Shown here piece by piece: positions 42,823 through 51,412 of a stretch of 64,000 nucleotides of DNA. The notes beneath the pieces were generated by a model. That model had not been told where the DNA came from. It worked only from the letters and a program-made list of their open reading frames with translations, and searched no databases. Origin of the DNA: Occallatibacter sp. (GTDB taxonomy: Bacteria; Acidobacteriota; Terriglobia; Terriglobales; Acidobacteriaceae); NCBI GenBank assembly GCA_031296305.1, contig JARLFZ010000005.1, forward strand, positions 1 through 64,000, given 5' to 3'. The position numbers were made by a program, and so were the translations under genes. The stretch's first letter is position 1; every line of letters starts with the position of its first letter.

Positions 42823-42852
42823 ACTATATCGAACTGGATTTGGGAGTGTCAA
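42823..42852 (-). promoter_or_regulatory. Sigma-70 promoter for the aldolase-transporter operon
   Basis: Read on the minus strand: TTGACA (42852-42847), an 18-nt spacer, TATAGT (42828-42823), about 110 bp before the aldolase start. Upstream the DNA is AT-rich with a repeated gataa motif, suitable for regulator binding. Confidence 0.7.
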
Positions 42853-43047
42853 TCGATGATAACTGATAATCAATGATTTTAGGCGACTGCGGTTGTCGTA
42901 GGACAAGGCAGCATTGCTCGGAACGTTTGAACTCGACGTCGAGCGCCGAATAGAACCAAGACCCATGAATTTGCTTAACATTCTGGCTGGGTTAAATTTC
43001 ATAAATCATTGTATTAAAAGCTCTTACAAAAAATCTATTGAAATTGA

Positions 43048-43077
43048 TTGACAGAGGTTATGGTCTCTGCCTATACT
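43048..43077 (+). promoter_or_regulatory. Sigma-70 promoter overlapping a hairpin
   Basis: TTGACA at 43048-43053, an 18-nt spacer, TATACT at 43072-43077. The -10 box lies in the loop of the inverted repeat GGTCTCTG/CAGAGACC (43062-43069 and 43089-43096). Transcription would begin around 43084, within the hairpin. Confidence 0.65.
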
Positions 43078-43107
43078 TCGGCCCGAATCAGAGACCGTTG
43101 TTTTTTT
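43062..43107 (+). terminator. Terminator-like hairpin over the 43048 promoter
   Basis: A perfect 8-bp stem GGTCTCTG/CAGAGACC encloses an inner TTCGG-C-CCGAA hairpin and is followed by gttgttttttt. It has the form of an intrinsic terminator but overlaps a promoter and has no + strand gene upstream. It may instead be an operator. Confidence 0.5.
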
Positions 43108-43263
43108 GCCCAAAAATCAGACTGCAAAAACCTTTGAATTTGCAACGGGTTGTCACTTCGCCGGATTGATGCCGGTGTTTTTCGATCCAAATTTGCAAAC
43201 GCGAATTTTGCGGGGTTCCGTGTCATTGCTATGAAGCAATCTGAGCAGAAAAACCGGCGGCGC

Positions 43264-43292
43264 TTGACAGGGCTGAATGCAGACCTTAGATT
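43264..43292 (+). promoter_or_regulatory. Sigma-70 promoter for a candidate small RNA
   Basis: TTGACA at 43264-43269, a 17-nt spacer, TAGATT at 43287-43292. The predicted start is near 43299; the nearest gene on this strand starts 400 bp away. Confidence 0.6.
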
Positions 43293-43298
43293 AGCCAT

Positions 43299-43504
43299 AC
43301 CCGGACGGGGGCAAGATGGATTTGCCAGCGCACGGGAAAATGTCCCAGGTCTACCAAGTGATGATTTCTGGATTCACTCCCGCGATGTGTATGTGTCGCT
43401 GTCTTTGCAGCGTCGTGCGGGCGTGTTCCACGGGATAAACTCAGAAGCGAATTCTGTATTCCTGCAACCCACCCGCCACGAGGCGCGGTGGGTTTTTGTT
43501 TTTT
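43299..43504 (+). ncRNA. Candidate small RNA or attenuated leader, about 205 nt
   Basis: Bounded by a good promoter at 43264-43292 and a strong intrinsic terminator at 43466-43504. Inside, small stems are possible: ggga-aaat-gtccc near 43355, and cgctg/cagcg near 43395-43415 within a larger cccgc/gcggg pair. No convincing reading frame with a ribosome site was seen. No known RNA family was recognised; size alone recalls 6S RNA but the sequence does not. It could regulate the sugar genes on either side. Confidence 0.5.
43466..43504 (+). terminator. Intrinsic terminator of the candidate small RNA
   Basis: aacccacc pairs with ggtgggtt, with inner cgcc-acga-ggcg and one bulged C, followed by tttgttttt. 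The stem is GC-rich and the T tract strong. Confidence 0.75.
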
Positions 43505-43539
43505 GGGGGGATTCCCTGAACGAGTCCGTTTTTTCCCGA

Positions 43540-43618
43540 GCACCGATGGCGAAGTGGCCAACGCGCCGGGTCGCAAAAAAAACCATGTTCGCGAGTTCGA
43601 TTCCGGCCCGGGGCTCCA
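43540..43618 (+). pseudogene. Decayed tRNA-Cys-like sequence
   Basis: TGGCGAAGTGGCCAACGCG matches the D-arm typical of bacterial tRNA-Cys, with a perfect gcg/cgc stem. The loop tcgcaaa would give anticodon GCA, and ttcgatt is a normal T loop; the sequence ends in t-cca as tRNA-Cys does. But the acceptor pairs at only 5 of 7 positions, the T stem at 3 of 5, and the anticodon stem not at all, with eight adenines where its 3' half should be. A functional tRNA is unlikely; a remnant or degenerate copy is the best reading. Confidence 0.45.
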
Positions 43619-43700
43619 GTAATTGAGAGTTTCTGCTGCGCGCCAGGGAAGAATTCGAGGATCGGAACCACGACGCGTTGAGTAGGTATCAAGGAGATTC

Positions 43701-44603
43701 ATGGAAGGCAAGTCACGAAGACAGATTCTTCAGGCGATTGGGTCTCTTGGCGCTTATGGGGCGCTATTTCCGCTGGCCTCACGCGGCGCTTTTGCGCAAT
43801 CCGGCCACGTGCCGGCGGGGATCCGGTTCGGAGTGCAGTTGAATGCATTTCCTATCGACCCGAAACGATTCGAGACCTTTGAAGCCACGCTCGAGCTGGT
43901 GAAGCAGATCGGGTATCAGGGATTTGAGGCGGGCTTCCGCTTTCTGAGCGAACAGTTCGCGGCGCCGGAAAAGGCGCGCCGCAGCATCGAGCAGACCGGC
44001 CTGACGTTTTTCGGCATTCATATATTTTTCCCCGACAATCTCTACGACCAGACGACGCGCATTGCGGCTCCCTCCGTATACGAGCCCGTGGCGCGCGGTG
44101 GTGCGGCGCTGGGCGCGAAGCATCTGATCCTGAGTGGCGCGCCGGCCCAAAATGCCGATCAATTGAAGGCCAAGATTGAAGCCTTGAATACCGCAGGGCG
44201 ATTTGCGCGCACCGCCGGTATTGCGGCTGCCTATCACAATCACTGGTGGGAGTTCGAGTCGAAAGTTGGAGAAATCGAAGCGCTCTATTCGCAGACCGAT
44301 CCCGAGCTCGTGCATTTTGTTCTCGACGCGGGACATGCATTTCATGGCGGCGCCGACGTTCCGGCATTCATTCGCGCACACGCCAAGCGCATCATCGGAT
44401 TCCATCTGCGCGATTTCAAGAACAACGATTATGTGGAGCTCGGCACAGGCGATTTCCCGCTCCATCAGGTCGCCGCCACCATCGAGCAGATCGGCTGGAA
44501 GGGTTGGGTGGAGAACGAAGAGGAACGCGCCGACCATTCGCAGGGCGGCGAGAAAGTGATTGCTCCAGCTTTCAAGGCCATGAGGGAGGCATTTACATCG
44601 TGA
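43701..44603 (+). CDS. Tat-exported sugar phosphate isomerase/epimerase-like protein
   Basis: 300 residues with a twin-arginine signal (KSRRQILQAIGSLGAYGALF). The remainder is an AP-endonuclease-2-like TIM barrel, with IRFGVQLNAFPID at the first strand and metal-ligand positions in YHNHWWEFE, HFVLDAGHAF, IIGFHLRDFK and WVENEEER. Similar proteins act as sugar or keto-sugar isomerases with Gfo/Idh oxidoreductases. Its stop overlaps the next gene, a Gfo/Idh/MocA oxidoreductase, by 4 bp (GTGA), so they are translated together. Substrate not identifiable; it is the second such isomerase in this island after 28561-29418, with low similarity to it. Confidence 0.85.
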   Translation: MEGKSRRQILQAIGSLGAYGALFPLASRGAFAQSGHVPAGIRFGVQLNAFPIDPKRFETFEATLELVKQIGYQGFEAGFRFLSEQFAAPEKARRSIEQTGLTFFGIHIFFPDNLYDQTTRIAAPSVYEPVARGGAALGAKHLILSGAPAQNADQLKAKIEALNTAGRFARTAGIAAAYHNHWWEFESKVGEIEALYSQTDPELVHFVLDAGHAFHGGADVPAFIRAHAKRIIGFHLRDFKNNDYVELGTGDFPLHQVAATIEQIGWKGWVENEEERADHSQGGEKVIAPAFKAMREAFTS

Positions 44604-45790
44604 ACCGCCGTGAATTTCTTTATACCGGAGCAGTAGCCGCCACAGCCGCCGCGCGCAGCATGGATGCGCGCGCCTACGCTGCCATTCCCGGCGCCAACGA
44701 TCGTGTGGGCCTGGGAGTGATCGGTCTCGGTCGTCGCGGAACCATTGTCAGCGGCGGATTTGTTCAGGATCCCAGGGTCGAGATCCGGGCGCTGGCAGAC
44801 ATTTACGACAAGCAGGCAGCGGACTTTCAGGCCCGGTTCAAAGAGCATGTCGCACAGGCCCAAGTTTCAGTCGAGTACCAGAAGATGCTCGATCGCAAAG
44901 ATGTGGATGCGGTGCTGGTTGCCACCCCGGACCACTTGCATACGCAGATCGCCAAGGACACGCTGGGAGCCAACAAGCACACCTATCTGGAAAAACCGAC
45001 CGTGCATCGCTGGAGCGAGCGCGAGACGCTGACGAAAGCCGCGGAGGCGAGTAAAGCCATTCTGCAATGCGGCACGCAGCAGCGCAGCGGCGCGCATTAC
45101 CAGCGCGTGAAGCAGGAGATCTTCGACACGGGCAAGCTGGGTAACGTGATTTTTGTGCGCGCAGTTTGGAGCAATTTTCCCTGGCAGCGTCGCGTGATTC
45201 CCAATGTGCCCCAACCGGCAGGGCTGCGCTGGGACCTGTTCCTGGGGCCGGCGCCGAAAGTTCCTTTTGAACTATCGCGGTACAGTTCGTGGCGGTCCTA
45301 TCACGACTACGGCAATGGACTGCTCGCGGACATCCTTACCCATTGGGCAGATGTCGCGCAGTGGATGCTCGGCGACGACAAGCCCGAGACTGCGGCCGCG
45401 CTGGGCGGCGACTTCCAGCTCACGGGCGATCTCACCAATCCCGACACGGTCAGCGCAGTGATCCGCTACAAAAACTGGAATCTCAACTTTGAGTCGTCCG
45501 TTCTCTCCATCCGCAATCCACGGCCTTCGGTCTTCTTTGAAGGTACTGAAGGGACGCTCGACCTGAGCCGTGAAGGATACACGCTTACTCCCAACAACGG
45601 CGCGACAACCCAGTTTGACTCAACACAGGATCTGGAGCGCGCACACACCGGAAACTTCATCGATGCCATTGTGAATGGCAGCAAGGTGAACGCACCGCTC
45701 GCAGCCGGACTGGCCGCCAGTGTGCCTGTCATGATGGCGCTCCAGTCATATTGGTCGCGCAAGCTTTGTACGGCAGCAGAACTTTCGTAG
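44600..45790 (+). CDS. Tat-exported Gfo/Idh/MocA-family oxidoreductase
   Basis: 396 residues from the GTG at 44600, which overlaps the previous stop and follows gggagg. The twin-arginine signal is NRREFLYTGAVAATAAARSM. NAD(P) motif LGVIGLGRRGTIVSGG, then DAVLVATPDHLH and the catalytic EKPTVH lysine. The C-terminal alpha/beta domain ends near LASVPVMMALQSYW. Such proteins oxidise or epimerise sugars with a tightly held nicotinamide cofactor, some as glycosidases via 3-keto intermediates. Paired with the preceding isomerase and, on the facing strand, a DUF1080 protein, it may oxidise a glycoside in the periplasm. Substrate unknown. Confidence 0.88.
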   Translation: MNRREFLYTGAVAATAAARSMDARAYAAIPGANDRVGLGVIGLGRRGTIVSGGFVQDPRVEIRALADIYDKQAADFQARFKEHVAQAQVSVEYQKMLDRKDVDAVLVATPDHLHTQIAKDTLGANKHTYLEKPTVHRWSERETLTKAAEASKAILQCGTQQRSGAHYQRVKQEIFDTGKLGNVIFVRAVWSNFPWQRRVIPNVPQPAGLRWDLFLGPAPKVPFELSRYSSWRSYHDYGNGLLADILTHWADVAQWMLGDDKPETAAALGGDFQLTGDLTNPDTVSAVIRYKNWNLNFESSVLSIRNPRPSVFFEGTEGTLDLSREGYTLTPNNGATTQFDSTQDLERAHTGNFIDAIVNGSKVNAPLAAGLAASVPVMMALQSYWSRKLCTAAELS

Positions 45791-45866
45791 AGGTCCCGCA
45801 TGGGGTTCAAGGCATGCGGAAATGACAACCGTTGAATCAGGACACTTTCTCTCATGAAAGGACAGG

Positions 45867-48800
45867 ATGAATAACACACTTCGCAAACTACTCTTCGCCA
45901 GCTTCGCAGTGCTCCTCACGCTGGGCGCTGCATCCCGCGCCTTCGCGCAATCCACAGGCAGCATCCGCGGCACGGTGAACGATCCGAGCGGCGCTGCCAT
46001 TGCAAATGCCGCAGTGACGCTCACGGACACGAACACCGGCCTCAGCCGCGACACCGTGACCAACGACATCGGCATCTTTGTGTACCCCAATCTGCCCATC
46101 GGATCGTACACGCTGAAGATCTCCGCGGCAGGATTCGAGACCATGAATCGTCCCGGCCTGACGTTGCTCACAGGCCAGGTGATTGATTTGCCGATCGCGA
46201 TGGCTGTAGGCCAGCAGACCCAGCAGATCACCGTCACTTCAGAAACCCAGCAGATCGAGACCAGTATTTCGGCCCTGGAACAATCGGTGACGCAGCAACA
46301 GATGCGCGACCTGCCGCTGAACGGCCGCAATCCGCTGCAACTGACCACATTGACGGCCGGAACGGTTCTGACCACGACCGGCACCGAGAGCGGCCAGGAA
46401 GACAACACCGGCCTATCGGTAAACGGCCTGCGAGCCACGGAAAACACCTATTCGCTTGACGGCACGATTTACGTCAACCGTTTCTTCGACTCCGTGCCGA
46501 CCATGCCGAACCCAGACGCCTTGCAGGAGTTCACCATCCAGGCCTCGAACTACAGCGCCGACCATGCCGGCGCGGGCGCCCTGGTCCAACTCTCCACGCG
46601 CTCTGGAACCAGCGCACTGCACGGCGAGGCGTGGGAGTACTTCCGCAACACGAAGGTGAATGCGCGCAACTATTTCTGGTCGGCGACAAAGCCAAATCCG
46701 CCCTTCAAGATGAACCAGTTCGGCGGCACTGTCGGCGGCCCGGTCTTCAAGAGCAAGAAAGCATTCTTCTTCTTCTCGTCGGAAGATCTGCAGCAGCGCT
46801 CGGCGCCCACGCCCATCACCATCCAATTGCCGACGGCGGCGGAACTGACGGGTAACTTCTCGGCACTGGCAGCGCAGGGCATCGCGCTTTACAGCCCGGT
46901 AACCGGTTGCGGCTATGGGCAAACAGGAACCGCGCCCAATTGCAGCGGCACCATCACCGACATCATCCCCTCGGCCATGGATACGCTGTCTTCAGCAGTG
47001 AACAAGCAGTATCTGGCTGCACAGGAGCCGTTGTCAGTGGCTGCGACCGGCGCCAACGCGGGACTTTATAACACCCTGACCACGAGCACGAACAACAACA
47101 TCGACAACACGCAATACCTCACGCGCCTCGATTACGCTATCGGCCAGAACGACCATGTCAGCGGCCGGTACTTCTACAACCAGGACAACTTCCAGCGTCC
47201 GTTCACGGCTCCTCTGGGCTTTTTTGCGGCGAACCTTTTCCGCAACCAGTCGCTGACGCTCAGCGAGGCGCACGTCTTTTCGCCCACGCTCACGGGCGCG
47301 GTGTATTTTGGCTTCTACCGCGGGGCGCGCACGCAGATTCCCGAAGCGCCGGGTCTGAAGACCGACTTCCAGCTCGGGCAGACTGGCGTTCCCTATGGCA
47401 GCCCGACAGAGAACCTGATCCCGTTCCCAGGTGTTCGTGACAACCTGACAAATATCAACATCTTCTCTGGAGGCGCCCTCACGCAGGATGCGACTACCTT
47501 CGATATACACGCCCAGATCGTCAAGCTGGTGCACAAGCACACGCTGACCATGGGCGGGGACATGGAAAGGTCGCGCATCGACATGGACGACTACTCCTAC
47601 ACGCCGGGCGACAATACCTTCAACGGTGCGCGCACGCAGGCGCCTGCAGGCACGACGTTGCCATCTGGATTCACGAAGAGCGGCAACGCATTTGCTGATT
47701 TCTACACGGGCTACGAGTCCAGCTTCTACCAGGACAACGGGCGCAAGGCGTATTTGCGCGAGCTCCGTCCGTCACTTTACGTGCAGGATGACTGGAAGGT
47801 AACGCCGCGGTTGACCCTGAATCTTGGACTGCGCTGGGATCCGTGGATGCCGCCCATCGACAAGAACGGTACGCTGGTGGGCTTCAACCTGGCCAATCCC
47901 AGCTTCCAGTCGTCGATCGCTCCCGGCGCGCCGAAGGGCATGTGGTTCGTCGGCGATTCCGGACTGACGAACTCAGTCTTCAAAAACAACATGAAGGACA
48001 TGTCGCCGCGCGCCGGCTTTGCTTACAACGTGTTCGGCAACGGCAAGACGGTGGCGCGTGGAGCGTACGGTATCTTCTACGGATTCCCGGAAGGCCTGCT
48101 CTATCAAAGAACCGATGCCATGCAGCCCGTGGACCTTTATCTCAACATTCCCAATCCGCCACAGTGGGACAACGTCTATACCGGATACGCGGGCGGCGAT
48201 CCCTTCCCGCGTGGCCACGTTACGCCTTCGTCATTCGCGAGCTACACCTTCCTGAAGCCTCTCGCAGGTGGCGTACTGAATCCTGCCTCGCACGTGGAGT
48301 ATACGCAGGCCTATAACTTGATCATCGAGCAGGATTTGTCGCACGGTTTCGCCTTCAACGTGGGCTACGTGGGTAACCACGCAGAACACGTGATGGCTTC
48401 GCGGCAGTTCAACCCGGCCATCTATAACGCGAGCGATAGTCCTGCCGACACGGTGGGCAACGAAAACACACGCCGGCTGTTCTCGGGGCTGGGTGCGGTG
48501 GAACTGGCCGACGCCTGGAACTGGGAAAAGACCAATGCGCTGGAATTCAACGTGACGCGCCGCTCCGCTCATGGGCTCACACTGCTTTCCAACGTAGTTT
48601 GGATGAAGACCATTGACAATGGATCGTCGGGAACTGAGGGCCAGGCGGGACCACCGAATCCATTCAACCTGAATAGCGCGCGCGGCGTGGCCGACTTCGA
48701 CCAGGCAGTGCGCTTCACTACATCAGTCAACTACCCGCTGCCGCGCTTCCACGTGACCGGCCCGGCGAGTGCTCTGGCCAATGGCTGGCAGGTCAACGCC

Positions 48801-49286
48801 ATCGTTATTTCGCAAAGCGGCTTGCCTCTCACCATTACCAGCGGCGTGGACAACTCGCTCTCCGGCGTAGGCAACGACTACGCGGTGTACGTGCCGGGCG
48901 TGAGCCCTGCCCGGCCTGCAGGCGCTTCGAAAATTACACAGTGGTTCAATCCCGCGGCGTTTGCAAAGAACCCAATCCCCTCGGCAAATGGCAACGTTCA
49001 GTCCTTCGGCAACGTGCCGCGCAACTCTCTGCGCGGACCGGCCTACGAGGACACGGACATTTCGCTCTTCAAGGACATCATGGGCGAGCATCGCGTTCAC
49101 GGCCAGTTCCAGGCAGAAGCCTTTAACGCCTGGAATCACACTAACCTTGCCAACCCCACAACGAGTGCTTCGTCGGGAACCTTCGGTCAAATTACTGCAA
49201 CAAGCAGCAGCACTGGAACTGTCAACTCACCTTCTACAGTTGGCGCGCAGCGTGTGTGGCAGTTTGTGGCCAAGATTATCTTCTAA
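45867..49286 (+). CDS. Oar-like TonB-dependent receptor with carboxypeptidase-regulatory domain
   Basis: 1139 residues. A signal peptide (LLFASFAVLLTLGAASRAFA) is followed by a CarboxypepD_reg domain (residues about 30-115: GSIRGTVNDPSGAAIANAAV), a plug-like domain (LPLNGRNPLQLTTLTAG, then GLRATENTYSLDGT) and a large outer-membrane barrel with aromatic-rich strands (YVQDDWKVTPRLTLNLGLRW) ending in VWQFVAKIIF, a typical C-terminal beta-signal. Acidobacteria have many such receptors for large sugars or glycoconjugates. It lies 76 bp after the oxidoreductase and probably brings the same substrate across the outer membrane. The nature of that substrate is unknown. Confidence 0.92.
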   Translation: MNNTLRKLLFASFAVLLTLGAASRAFAQSTGSIRGTVNDPSGAAIANAAVTLTDTNTGLSRDTVTNDIGIFVYPNLPIGSYTLKISAAGFETMNRPGLTLLTGQVIDLPIAMAVGQQTQQITVTSETQQIETSISALEQSVTQQQMRDLPLNGRNPLQLTTLTAGTVLTTTGTESGQEDNTGLSVNGLRATENTYSLDGTIYVNRFFDSVPTMPNPDALQEFTIQASNYSADHAGAGALVQLSTRSGTSALHGEAWEYFRNTKVNARNYFWSATKPNPPFKMNQFGGTVGGPVFKSKKAFFFFSSEDLQQRSAPTPITIQLPTAAELTGNFSALAAQGIALYSPVTGCGYGQTGTAPNCSGTITDIIPSAMDTLSSAVNKQYLAAQEPLSVAATGANAGLYNTLTTSTNNNIDNTQYLTRLDYAIGQNDHVSGRYFYNQDNFQRPFTAPLGFFAANLFRNQSLTLSEAHVFSPTLTGAVYFGFYRGARTQIPEAPGLKTDFQLGQTGVPYGSPTENLIPFPGVRDNLTNINIFSGGALTQDATTFDIHAQIVKLVHKHTLTMGGDMERSRIDMDDYSYTPGDNTFNGARTQAPAGTTLPSGFTKSGNAFADFYTGYESSFYQDNGRKAYLRELRPSLYVQDDWKVTPRLTLNLGLRWDPWMPPIDKNGTLVGFNLANPSFQSSIAPGAPKGMWFVGDSGLTNSVFKNNMKDMSPRAGFAYNVFGNGKTVARGAYGIFYGFPEGLLYQRTDAMQPVDLYLNIPNPPQWDNVYTGYAGGDPFPRGHVTPSSFASYTFLKPLAGGVLNPASHVEYTQAYNLIIEQDLSHGFAFNVGYVGNHAEHVMASRQFNPAIYNASDSPADTVGNENTRRLFSGLGAVELADAWNWEKTNALEFNVTRRSAHGLTLLSNVVWMKTIDNGSSGTEGQAGPPNPFNLNSARGVADFDQAVRFTTSVNYPLPRFHVTGPASALANGWQVNAIVISQSGLPLTITSGVDNSLSGVGNDYAVYVPGVSPARPAGASKITQWFNPAAFAKNPIPSANGNVQSFGNVPRNSLRGPAYEDTDISLFKDIMGEHRVHGQFQAEAFNAWNHTNLANPTTSASSGTFGQITATSSSTGTVNSPSTVGAQRVWQFVAKIIF

Positions 49287-49295
49287 ATGAAATGT

Positions 49296-49388
49296 GCCGG
49301 AGCCGCTGGCTGCAAACCCGAGAACGGATTGCGAACTCACAGTGAGATCGCAATCCGCGGGCTCGCAGCAGGACTCCGGCAATTTTTT
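49296..49388. terminator. Long bidirectional terminator between the receptor and yeiH
   Basis: Arms starting gccggagccgctggctgcaa and ending cagcaggactccggc pair, with a perfect inner 10-bp stem cggattgcga/tcgcaatccg. On the + strand aattttttg follows. It separates the convergent sugar and sulfur islands. Confidence 0.8.
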
Positions 49389-49400
49389 GTCGATCGATAT

Positions 49401-50321
49401 TTACAGATGAATCCAGCCGCCGCGGATCAGCGATAGCGACGTCACGGCCACAATGATCCACAGCACGACGCCTTGCAGAAGCGGCCGCACGCCGACTTGG
49501 CGAATGGTCTTCATGGAAAGCCCTGTGCCAATCAGATAGAGCGTCACCGTAAGGCCAATCACGCCGAGATGCTTGAGCACCGGGTAAGTCGGCTGAAAGG
49601 TGTGGATATAAGTATTGCTGACGGCGGCAAAGCAGAAGAAGAGAATGAACCACGGCCATTGCACGCGCGCGCTGCTCTTCCTGGCCACGGCGGTTCCCAT
49701 GGAGATGGGCACAATCCAGAGTGCGCGCGCCAATTTGACCGTGGTGCCCACAGCCAGAGCCAGGGCGCCAAATTTGGCAGTCGCGCCGACCACCGAGCTA
49801 GTATCGTGAATGGCGAGCGCCGACCACAAGCCGAACTGAGTTTGCGTCATGTGCAACAAAGTCCCAATGAGAGGAAAGCTCAGCAGGGCAACCGAGTTGA
49901 GAACGAAAACCGTGCCCAGCGAGACGGCAATCTCTTCTTCGCTGGCATCGGTAATGGGCGCGATGGCGGCGATAGCGCTGCCGCCGCAGATGGCGGTGCC
50001 GGCACAGATCAGGAAAGAAGTTCCGCGACTCACTTTCAGAAACTTGCCGAGAGCCCACCCCAACGACAGGGCAAAGGCAATGCTGATTGCCGTGTAGACA
50101 AATCCGGAGCGACCGACGCTGATCACTTCGTGAAGGTCCATGCCGAAGCCAAGGCCGATGACGGAGGCCTGCAAAAGAAATTTGGAGAGCCGCTTGGATT
50201 CTGTGTTGAACGGATGGACGAATGAGAATCCGAAGACAAGGCCGCCGGCCAGCGCGACTGGCGGGGAAACAAGACCCGTGGCAGCGAGGATCAGGCCGGC
50301 GAAAAAGAGGGTTTTCGACAC
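49401..50321 (-). CDS. yeiH: YeiH-family (UPF0324) putative sulfur-anion exporter
   Basis: 306 residues with about 9-10 hydrophobic segments from a GTG start. It has family motifs GLGFGMDLHEVISVGRSG, LICAGTAICGGSAIAAIAP and LGTVFVLNSVALLSFPLIG, then IHDTSSVVGATAKFG. YeiH proteins are thought to export sulfate or sulfite; they often sit beside a LysR regulator of the YeiE/CysL type. Here that regulator lies directly upstream (106 bp) and the pair follows the dsr genes on the same strand. It is a good candidate for relieving toxic sulfite made by sulfolactate cleavage. The exported ion is not proven for this family. Confidence 0.85.
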   Translation of the reverse strand: MSKTLFFAGLILAATGLVSPPVALAGGLVFGFSFVHPFNTESKRLSKFLLQASVIGLGFGMDLHEVISVGRSGFVYTAISIAFALSLGWALGKFLKVSRGTSFLICAGTAICGGSAIAAIAPITDASEEEIAVSLGTVFVLNSVALLSFPLIGTLLHMTQTQFGLWSALAIHDTSSVVGATAKFGALALAVGTTVKLARALWIVPISMGTAVARKSSARVQWPWFILFFCFAAVSNTYIHTFQPTYPVLKHLGVIGLTVTLYLIGTGLSMKTIRQVGVRPLLQGVVLWIIVAVTSLSLIRGGWIHL

Positions 50322-50427
50322 ACATTCAGTGTGCGGTTGGAACTGCCTGCGCGTCCAAGCAGAACGAATGATGGGGCATTAGCCGCGCTTATCGGCTGTG
50401 GGCGCCTGTTGTATGTGAGTTAGTTTC

Positions 50428-51357
50428 TCAGACCTTGACTGCGGCGCGCCTTGCCCCGGCGCGCGCGGCAAGGAACCTGCGGAACTCCTGGGCCAGGCCA
50501 TGCGGCTCGGGACCCTTCGCGGTAACGAGCAGAAAATCGCGGTGGATGCGGAGGCCTTTGATTTCGACAATCTTGAAGCTGTGCCCCAGGCGCAGGTCCT
50601 TGGCAATTGCCCAGCGAGAAACGAACCCCACGCCAAGGCCCGCTTCTACGGCCGATTTGATCGCTTCTGTGGAGTCGAGTTCCATCACGATCTGAAGCGC
50701 GCGGCGCTTGATCCCCTGCCGCTCCAGCGCCATCTCCGTAATTCTGCGTGTGCCCGATCCGCGTTCGCGCATCAGTAGCGGAGCCGAAACAAGATCGGCG
50801 CATGTTATTGAAGCTCTCTCCGTCCACTCGTGCGCGGCGGGCGCTATAAGCAAAATCTCGTCGCGCAGAAAGGGTTCGGTACGCACGTCGCGGGTACGCG
50901 GCGGCCCTTCAATAAATCCGAGCGCTATTTTCTTTTCCCTTACAGCGCTCACAATATGTTCGGTATTGCCGCTCAACAGCGTGGGCAAAACACGAGGATT
51001 CTCCGCGCGAAACTCACCGAGCAGGCGCGGCAAAACGTACTGCGCAATGGTTGTGGAGGCTCCGAGGGTGAGCTGGCCGACATGATCTCCGGTGAGAGCA
51101 GCGATTTCCTGCTCGGCCTTTGTCACAATCTGTTGCACGCGCCGCGTGTGCTTGAGCAGCACCGTTCCCGCAGCGGTCAATCCGGCATGCGGTCCCGAGC
51201 GATCGAAGAGCTGAACGCCGAGATCTTCTTCAAGAGCCTTAATCTGCAGGCTTACCGCGGGCTGCGTCAGGTAAAGTTCCTCAGCGGCTTTGCGGAAACT
51301 TTGCTGTTCCGCGACCGTCCGAAAGACAACCAGGCGGAAGTTCTCGAGACTTGCCAT
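50428..51357 (-). CDS. LysR-type regulator, YeiE/CysL-like
   Basis: 309 residues from the ATG at 51357, preceded by an open but non-family extension. N-terminal winged HTH: FRKAAEELYLTQPAVSLQIK and LGVQLFDRS. The C-terminal effector domain has LTLGASTTIAQYVLPRLLGE and MRERGSGTRRITEMALE, as in YeiE, CysL and CbbR. YeiE-type proteins respond to sulfite and act on the neighbouring exporter gene. It lies 55 bp after dsrN and 106 bp before yeiH, all on one strand. It probably controls yeiH and perhaps the dsr operon. The effector is inferred. Confidence 0.85.
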   Translation of the reverse strand: MASLENFRLVVFRTVAEQQSFRKAAEELYLTQPAVSLQIKALEEDLGVQLFDRSGPHAGLTAAGTVLLKHTRRVQQIVTKAEQEIAALTGDHVGQLTLGASTTIAQYVLPRLLGEFRAENPRVLPTLLSGNTEHIVSAVREKKIALGFIEGPPRTRDVRTEPFLRDEILLIAPAAHEWTERASITCADLVSAPLLMRERGSGTRRITEMALERQGIKRRALQIVMELDSTEAIKSAVEAGLGVGFVSRWAIAKDLRLGHSFKIVEIKGLRIHRDFLLVTAKGPEPHGLAQEFRRFLAARAGARRAAVKV

Positions 51358-51412
51358 TGATCCATTAGAACATTCACGAATGAGATCTGGCTCTGCTGCC
51401 TTCGCGATTTGC

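Noticed and set aside
43299..43504. 6S RNA identity for the candidate small RNA
   Set aside because: The size is similar, but I could not build the long closing stem with a central bubble that defines 6S RNA.
43150..43626. A 158-residue open frame on the + strand
   Set aside because: It runs through a promoter, a strong terminator and the tRNA-like sequence, has no ribosome site and resembles no protein; it is chance.
44600..45790. NAD-dependent sulfoquinovosidase (Gfo/Idh-type)
   Set aside because: Only the broad family and context agree; no specific sulfonate-binding residues were recognised, so the call is left general.
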